From: an uncultured Ruminococcus sp.
GTDB taxonomy: Bacteria > Bacillota > Clostridia > Oscillospirales > CAG-272
DNA: 10,987 nt
Assembly (NCBI GenBank): GCA_902766575.1
Contig: CACXED010000112.1
Span: forward strand, 1 to 10,987
Reading direction: 5' to 3'
In this document: one piece after another, positions 6,746 through 10,987 of the stretch
Layout: every line of letters starts with the position of its first letter
Position numbering within the stretch: the first letter of the stretch is position 1
Translations under genes and position numbers: made by a program
The notes under the pieces: generated by a model
Databases searched by the model: none
What the model saw: only the letters and a program-made list of their open reading frames with translations
Told to the model about the DNA's origin: nothing

Positions 6746-6832
6746 GCAGGTATGGCGGAACTGGCAGACGCGCTAGATTCAGGTTCTAGTGAGGGCAACT
6801 TCATGCAGGTTCAATTCCTGTTACCTGCACCA
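6746..6832 (+). tRNA. tRNA-Leu, anticodon CAG
   Basis: The acceptor stem pairs GCAGGTA with TACCTGC (6822-6828), followed by discriminator A and an encoded CCA (6830-6832). The anticodon stem CTAGA/TCTAG closes the loop TTCAGGT, giving anticodon CAG at 6780-6782, which reads CTG leucine codons. A long variable arm marks it as class II. The T arm CAGGTTCAATTCCTG is intact. It has its own promoter and is followed within 8 bases by a terminator. Confidence 0.95.
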
Positions 6833-6839
6833 AAGAAAG

Positions 6840-6871
6840 AATCCGATTTGCCAATGGCAATCGGATTTTTT
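6840..6871 (+). terminator. terminator of tRNA-Leu(CAG)
   Basis: AATCCGAT then TGCC (with one bulged T) pairs with GGCA and ATCGGATT around a three-base loop, followed by a run of six T (6866-6871). It stands between the tRNA and the bile salt hydrolase gene. Confidence 0.85.
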
Positions 6872-6910
6872 CGATTTTATAAATTGTTCGAAAGAGGGAA
6901 TCTAAAATAA

Positions 6911-7885
6911 ATGTGTACCGCGGCGACTTATAAAACGAAGGATTTTTACTTCGGAAGAACGCTCGACTACGAATTTTCCTACGGGGACGAGGTTACTGTC
7001 ACTCCGAGAAATTATAAATTCAGCTTCAGAAACGCCGGAGAGGTCGCGAGCCATTACGCGCTGATCGGAATGGCGTATGTCGCGAACGGCTGTCCGCTTT
7101 ACTACGACGCTGTCAACGAGAAAGGGCTCGGCATGGCGGGACTGAACTTCGTCGGCAACGCGCACTACAACAAGCCGGTCGAAGGCAAGGACAATATCGC
7201 TCAGTTCGAGTTCATCCCGTGGATTCTTTCAAAATGCGCGAACCTCAGCGAGGCTAAGGCGCTCCTCGAGAATATCAACATCACCGACACGCAGTTCAGC
7301 GACAGCCTGCCCGCCGCTCAGCTCCACTGGATCATCGCCGACCGCACAGGAGCGATCACCGTCGAGTCGATGCGGGACGGACTGCACATCTACGACAACC
7401 CGGTCGGAGTGCTGACCAACAACCCGCCGTTTGACGAGCAGCTTTTCAATCTCAACAATTATATGCACCTCTCGCCGAAAAGCCCGAAGAACAGCTTCTC
7501 TGAAAGGCTCGAGCTCAAGACCTACAGCCGGGGAATGGGAGCGCTCGGACTTCCGGGCGATCTTTCGTCGCAGTCGCGCTTTGTCCGCGTCGCGTTCACG
7601 AAAATGAATTCGCTCTCCGGAGACTCCGAACCTGAGAGCGTCAGCCAGTTCTTCCACATCCTGAACTCGGTCGATCAGCAGCGCGGCTGCTGTGAGCTCG
7701 ACGACGGAAAGTTTGAAATCACGCTCTATACCTCCTGCGCCAACACCGACCGCGGTATCTACTACTACACGACCTACGAAAACCACCAGATAACCGCGGT
7801 CGATATGCACCGCGAAAACCTCGACGGAGACAGGCTCGCGCGCTACCCGCTGATAACCGGCGAGCAGATCAGACAGCAGAACTGA
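6911..7885 (+). CDS. bsh: bile salt hydrolase (choloylglycine hydrolase family)
   Basis: The product is a 324-residue Ntn-hydrolase that cleaves the amide bond of glycine- or taurine-conjugated bile acids. The nucleophile is Cys2, exposed when the initiator Met is removed (MCTAATYK). Other active-site residues of the family are visible: R16 and D19 in FGRTLDY, N79 in GLNF, N170 in VLTNNP and R223 in SSQSRFVR. Asn at the N79 position is typical of bile salt hydrolases, whereas penicillin V acylases usually have Tyr, so the bile acid substrate is favoured. There is no signal peptide, as usual for the Gram-positive cytoplasmic enzymes, and length is normal (about 315-330). A weak GAGG lies 13 bases before the ATG. 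The histidyl-tRNA synthetase gene follows after 29 bases, so the two are probably one transcript. No good promoter is seen between the tRNA terminator and this gene. Preference for glyco- or tauro-conjugates cannot be told. It points to a gut habitat. Confidence 0.88.
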   Translation: MCTAATYKTKDFYFGRTLDYEFSYGDEVTVTPRNYKFSFRNAGEVASHYALIGMAYVANGCPLYYDAVNEKGLGMAGLNFVGNAHYNKPVEGKDNIAQFEFIPWILSKCANLSEAKALLENINITDTQFSDSLPAAQLHWIIADRTGAITVESMRDGLHIYDNPVGVLTNNPPFDEQLFNLNNYMHLSPKSPKNSFSERLELKTYSRGMGALGLPGDLSSQSRFVRVAFTKMNSLSGDSEPESVSQFFHILNSVDQQRGCCELDDGKFEITLYTSCANTDRGIYYYTTYENHQITAVDMHRENLDGDRLARYPLITGEQIRQQN

Positions 7886-7914
7886 AATCAAAGACATTCG
7901 AAAGGAATAATCAA

Positions 7915-9144
7915 ATGAAAATCACACCGGTCAAAGGCACGTCGGACTTTCTTCCATCGGAGGTGCTCATCCGCGACTATCTCCAGAACACGATAATCGA
8001 GACCTACAGAAGCTGCGGCTTTGAGCGCATCTCGACGCCGATAATCGAGGACATCGAGAACCTCGACAAGTCGGACGGCGGCGAGAATCTCAATCTCATC
8101 TTCAAGATCATGAAACGCGGCGAAAAGTTAGACGAAGCTATCGCCTCCGGCGATCCGAAGGAGATAGCAGACATGGGACTGCGCTACGACCTGACCCTGC
8201 CGCTGACAAGATACTACGCCAACAACCGCGCCAAGCTGCCTAACCCCTTCAAGGTCATTCAGGTTGACCGCGTCTACCGCGCCGAGCGTCCGCAGAAGGG
8301 AAGAATGCGCGAGTTCGTTCAGTGCGACATCGACGTCATCGGCAGCAGCTCGTGGACGTCCGAGGTCGAGCTTATCACAACGACCGCAAAGGCGCTGCAC
8401 AATGTCGGCTTCAATAATTTCAACATCAGGATCAACGATCGCAGACTGCTGAAGGCGATAATCATGAGCGCCGGATTTATCGAGAGCGACTGCGACTCGG
8501 TCTGCATCTCGCTGGACAAGCTCGACAAGATAGCAGCCGACGGAGTACGCGCCGAGCTCATCGAAAAGGGCTTTGCCGAGGACAAGGTCGCAAAGCTGAT
8601 GGAGGCTCTCGCCGCCGAGCCGTTCACACTGGACGACGCCGAGCGCATCTGCGGCAGTCTCGACTGCATAACCAATCTCCGCAAAATCATGGACACAGCG
8701 AACTCGCTCGCCGACGGCTACAGCGTTATCTACGACATGACGCTCGTGCGCGGTCAGGGCTATTATACCGGAACGGTTTTTGAGATCACGAGCCCGGAGT
8801 TCCGCGGAGCTATCGGCGGAGGCGGTCGCTACGACAATCTGATCGGAAAATTCCTCGGCGAGTCGATACCGGCGGTGGGCTTCTCGATCGGCTTTGAGCG
8901 GATAGCGTCGATACTGCTCGACAGCGAATATAAAATCCCGACGAGCAAAAAGAAGCTGGCTGTCGTTTACACCGAGGAGAGCTTTGCCGACGCTCTGAAG
9001 CGCGCGGACGGACTGCGCTCCGAGTACGACGTCGCGATGTATGAAGCGCCGAAGAAGCTCGGAAAGCTCTTGGCAAAGCTCGAGGAGAGCGGCTTTGCCG
9101 GAGCGGCGATCATGGGTCAGGACGAGATCAAATTCTTCGGCTGA
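7915..9144 (+). CDS. hisS: histidyl-tRNA synthetase, variant with short C-terminal domain
   Basis: The product is a 409-residue class II aminoacyl-tRNA synthetase that attaches histidine to tRNA-His. Visible motifs are RYDLTLPLTR (90-99, amino-acid site), motif 2 YRAERPQKGRMREFVQ (121-136, with R122 and Q136), histidine A motif LVRGQGYYTG (277-286, catalytic arginine R279), histidine B motif GGGGRYDNLIG (301-311) and motif 3 VGFSIGFERI (321-330). The usual RGLDYY reads RGQGYY. The anticodon-binding domain covers only about 345-409 and ends at GQDEIKFFG, roughly 20 residues earlier than in common HisRS. The presence of the histidine A and B motifs and R279 argues against the catalytically dead HisZ regulator. 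AAAGGA (7901-7906) lies 8 bases before the ATG. It follows bsh closely and is followed by an inverted repeat. It may be the only HisRS of the cell or a paralogue; the window cannot tell. Confidence 0.9.
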   Translation: MKITPVKGTSDFLPSEVLIRDYLQNTIIETYRSCGFERISTPIIEDIENLDKSDGGENLNLIFKIMKRGEKLDEAIASGDPKEIADMGLRYDLTLPLTRYYANNRAKLPNPFKVIQVDRVYRAERPQKGRMREFVQCDIDVIGSSSWTSEVELITTTAKALHNVGFNNFNIRINDRRLLKAIIMSAGFIESDCDSVCISLDKLDKIAADGVRAELIEKGFAEDKVAKLMEALAAEPFTLDDAERICGSLDCITNLRKIMDTANSLADGYSVIYDMTLVRGQGYYTGTVFEITSPEFRGAIGGGGRYDNLIGKFLGESIPAVGFSIGFERIASILLDSEYKIPTSKKKLAVVYTEESFADALKRADGLRSEYDVAMYEAPKKLGKLLAKLEESGFAGAAIMGQDEIKFFG

Positions 9145-9161
9145 AAACTCTTATCTTTACG

Positions 9162-9189
9162 CGGCTGACGGCTCCAGAGCCGTCAGCTG
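9162..9189 (+). terminator. inverted repeat after hisS, possible terminator
   Basis: GCTGACGGCT (9164-9173) and its exact complement (9178-9187) form a 10-bp stem with a four-base loop, extendable by a G-T and a C-G pair. There is no T run after it, so it would be a weak intrinsic terminator or an RNA 3'-end stabiliser. Confidence 0.5.
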
Positions 9190-9254
9190 TGTTGACCGGA
9201 GTGCGGTTAGCGATAATTTTCTCCAAAAAAACTCAAAAAATTTCAAAAACCCCC

Positions 9255-9283
9255 TTGACAAACCGATACAGATATGATATAAT
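9255..9283 (+). promoter_or_regulatory. promoter of tRNA-Leu(GAG)
   Basis: Perfect TTGACA (9255-9260) and perfect TATAAT (9278-9283) have a 17-base spacer. A/T-rich sequence and TTTCAAAAACCCCC lie directly upstream, matching the module before tRNA-Leu(CAG). Confidence 0.9.
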
Positions 9284-9320
9284 ATTATATGTCCTGAGGA
9301 ACACAGGAAAAACAGAATAT

Positions 9321-9404
9321 GCGAGAGTGGCGGAATTGGCAGACGCGCACGTTTGAGGTGCGTGTGGTTTCACCATACGGGTTCAAGTCCCGTCTCTCGC
9401 ACCA
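9321..9404 (+). tRNA. tRNA-Leu, anticodon GAG
   Basis: The acceptor stem pairs GCGAGAG with CTCTCGC (9394-9400), followed by discriminator A and an encoded CCA (9402-9404). Aligning with the first tRNA-Leu places the anticodon stem at CACGT/GCGTG with loop TTGAGGT, giving anticodon GAG at 9355-9357 for CTC and CTT leucine codons. The stem could also slip one base to give a Gln-like TTG, but the shared D-arm context GCAGACGCG, the long variable arm and G37 favour leucine. The T arm ACGGGTTCAAGTCCCGT is intact. Confidence 0.92.
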
Positions 9405-9405
9405 G

Positions 9406-9442
9406 AGCTCCGAACCGGTCAGACCGGCTCGGAGCTTTTTTT
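9406..9442 (+). terminator. terminator of tRNA-Leu(GAG)
   Basis: AGCTCCGA (9406-9413) pairs with TCGGAGCT (9429-9436), and an inner CCGGT/ACCGG stem closes a three-base loop. A run of seven T follows (9436-9442). The stem begins one base after the tRNA CCA end. Confidence 0.92.
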
Positions 9443-9445
9443 GCG

Positions 9446-9495
9446 AAATAAAACGCTCCGGAAAGCGGCCTTTGCGGTTGGCTTTCAAGAGCGTT
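9446..9495 (-). terminator. possible terminator of the solute-binding protein gene
   Basis: On the minus strand AACGCTC (9489-9495) pairs with GAGCGTT (9452-9458), and after an internal loop AAAGC pairs with GCTTT (9462-9466 with 9481-9485). The stem is followed by TTTTATTT. It lies just downstream of the stop codon at 9518 and faces the tRNA terminator. Confidence 0.5.
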
Positions 9496-9517
9496 CAGCG
9501 CGTTCAGATTGTTTTTG

Positions 9518-10975
9518 TCAGTCGGCGAGCGCGTCGATGGACTTCTGAATCTCGTCCGCCATCTGATTCTTAAGCGTCTCGGTCGACGAAACGAGCGTGT
9601 CGGTGAGATTGAAGAACTCATTCATCATGTACTGTCTGCGCGCCGCGGTCCAGACGAGAACTCCGGTATCATAGGTCGCCGAATCGAAGATTATGTCGAT
9701 GATCTTCGAGGACTCGTCGTCGCGGGCGTATTTGGTCTGGAGCACGGTCTCCTTGTAGAGCGGCAGCAGGTTCTGACGCGAATCGAACGAGAGCGCTTCA
9801 AGAATCATCGAAACATTCTCGAGATCTTCCTCGTCCAGCGTCTTGGGAACGACGGTGACGACGCCTCCGGCGACGACGCAGTGATAGTCGTCCTGCTTCT
9901 CATCGTATTTCGGAGCGGGGAGCATACCCATATCGAACTCAAGACTGCGATAGGAGTCGGTCTGCCAGATCGAAGCCGCCTGGAAAAGCGAGCGGCTCTC
10001 CTTGAAGTTGGTATCCTGCATTCCGCCATAGGCGTCGGGAGCGTTGTAATACCAGTTTTCAGAGCCCTTGAATCGGTCGATAATGCCCTGCATCTTTTCA
10101 AGCGCCGACTCGTTGCCGGGAATTGCGAAGTAGGGATTTCCGTCCTTGTCAGTCTCAACATACTTGATTCCGGCTCCGGCAATAAGCATACTCATACCGA
10201 CCTTTGAGCAGGCAGCGTAGCCGTAGCGGTCGTTATTATCGTCCATCTTGGAGTCGCCGTTGAGATCCTGAGCGTACTGCTTGGCTGTGGTTATCATCGC
10301 GTCGATAGTCCAGCTGCCGTCCATGACCATGTCGTAGATAGATTTTTCCTGATCTATTTCGCTGTAGATGTCCTTGTTGAAGTAGATCATGTACGCCTTG
10401 GAGTATTCGGAGAGATTGAAGTCGCCCATCGCCGCGTACTGCTTGCCGTTGACGACGAAGCACTCGTTCGCCGACTGATTCCACCACTCCGCGTCGAGGT
10501 TGACATACGGCAGCTTATCCCATGTCGTGACAGCGCCCGCAGAGTTAGCAGTATTGACAAGCTCATCGAAAATCTGAGCTATTTTGTATTCGTTTTCTCC
10601 GGCGAGCACCGAATTGACTAAGATCTCAACGCCAACGGTATCGTGAAGCGACTCCGAAATCACGCAGTTAAAGCGATCCTCGATCCGGCGGTTCCGGTCG
10701 TACATCTCGTCGTAGACGATATCTCCGGTGGTCTCCTCCACATCGACATAGGTCAGCGCCCATGCGAACGCAGTGTGGTCGGGCATATAGATAACAAATT
10801 CATAGCCGCCCATGTCCTTTTCCGGAAGTCCGTCGGTCAGGGGTTCGGTTTCGGGAGCGGTGGTTCCGACGGTATCCGCCGGAGTGGTCTGCCCGCCGTT
10901 GTCAGAGGTCGAGCCGCAGGCTGTGATCCCGGCGAGCATTGATGCGAGTAACAATAGAGTGATTGCGCGTTTCAT
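9518..10975 (-). CDS. extracellular solute-binding lipoprotein of an ABC transporter
   Basis: The product is a 485-residue protein with a lipoprotein signal: positive MKR, a hydrophobic stretch, and a lipobox ending ITAC with the lipidated Cys20. A low-complexity Gly/Ser/Thr/Pro/Glu linker (21-50) follows, as is usual for a Gram-positive surface lipoprotein. The mature part resembles family 1 solute-binding proteins of carbohydrate ABC transporters: the YMIYFNKDIYSE segment near 195-206, DGSWTIDAM near 219-227, and a late PLYKETVLQTKYARDDESS block near 405-422. The stretch DLNGDSKMDDNNDRYG (227-242) resembles a calcium-binding EF-hand/dockerin-like loop, seen in related proteins from gut Clostridia. 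The ligand is unknown, probably a sugar or oligosaccharide. The ATG at 10975 has GAGG 8 bases upstream at the very edge of the window. Permease and other partner genes are not in the window; none lies downstream, so they would have to be upstream or elsewhere. Confidence 0.85.
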   Translation of the reverse strand: MKRAITLLLLASMLAGITACGSTSDNGGQTTPADTVGTTAPETEPLTDGLPEKDMGGYEFVIYMPDHTAFAWALTYVDVEETTGDIVYDEMYDRNRRIEDRFNCVISESLHDTVGVEILVNSVLAGENEYKIAQIFDELVNTANSAGAVTTWDKLPYVNLDAEWWNQSANECFVVNGKQYAAMGDFNLSEYSKAYMIYFNKDIYSEIDQEKSIYDMVMDGSWTIDAMITTAKQYAQDLNGDSKMDDNNDRYGYAACSKVGMSMLIAGAGIKYVETDKDGNPYFAIPGNESALEKMQGIIDRFKGSENWYYNAPDAYGGMQDTNFKESRSLFQAASIWQTDSYRSLEFDMGMLPAPKYDEKQDDYHCVVAGGVVTVVPKTLDEEDLENVSMILEALSFDSRQNLLPLYKETVLQTKYARDDESSKIIDIIFDSATYDTGVLVWTAARRQYMMNEFFNLTDTLVSSTETLKNQMADEIQKSIDALAD

Positions 10976-10987
10976 ATCGTTTGCCTC

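Noticed and set aside
7915..9144. HisZ, the regulatory HisRS paralogue of histidine synthesis
   Set aside because: The histidine A and B motifs and catalytic arginine are present and no his biosynthesis genes are nearby.
9145..9240. A frameshifted remainder of the HisRS C-terminal domain after the stop
   Set aside because: The other frames after 9144 give no HisRS-like residues and run into an inverted repeat.
9346..9361. Reading the second tRNA as Gln (anticodon TTG) by pairing CGCAC with GTGCG
   Set aside because: This shifts the anticodon stem by one base relative to the D arm and conflicts with the long leucine-type variable arm.
9509..10207. 232-codon open frame on the plus strand opposite the solute-binding protein gene
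   Set aside because: Shadow of the conserved lipoprotein gene; it has no family resemblance.

Overview
The window looks like a chromosome segment from a low-copy-repeat, moderately GC-rich member of the Clostridia, probably a gut bacterium of the Oscillospiraceae or a related group. The clues are near-consensus sigma-A promoters with 17-bp spacers, AAGGAG-type ribosome binding sites, a PcrA-type helicase with a C-terminal Tudor-like domain, a lipoprotein solute-binding protein, and a bile salt hydrolase of the Gram-positive type. The taxon is inferred from gene style only; there is no rRNA in the window.

Layout, left to right. The left edge holds the 5' end of guaB (IMP dehydrogenase), reading out of the window on the minus strand. 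It is divergent from a sugar phosphate isomerase/epimerase-like TIM-barrel gene. That gene converges, across a shared bidirectional terminator, on a minus-strand gene for a CARF-domain nuclease of the DUF1887 (Card1/Can2-like) type, with no CRISPR array or cas gene in view. Divergent from it, an operon-like pair encodes the PcrA/UvrD helicase and a nitroreductase. The pcrA leader carries a perfect 15-bp hairpin. The nitroreductase converges on a minus-strand YpsA/DUF1273-like SLOG protein whose start is best read as TTG.

The right half has a tRNA-Leu(CAG), a bile salt hydrolase gene directly followed by a histidyl-tRNA synthetase gene, and a tRNA-Leu(GAG). The two tRNA genes have near-identical promoter modules and each has a strong terminator. 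The right edge holds a complete minus-strand lipoprotein solute-binding protein, presumably the first gene seen of a sugar (or oligosaccharide) ABC uptake locus that lies outside the window.

Most genes are housekeeping: GMP synthesis, DNA repair helicase, histidine charging, leucine tRNAs. The points worth a second look are the orphan CARF nuclease and its altered active-site signature, its closeness to a second nucleotide-sensor family (SLOG), the bsh-hisS pairing behind a tRNA, the pcrA leader hairpin, and the HisRS with a shortened anticodon-binding domain. I see no mobile element, CRISPR array, phage gene or attachment site.
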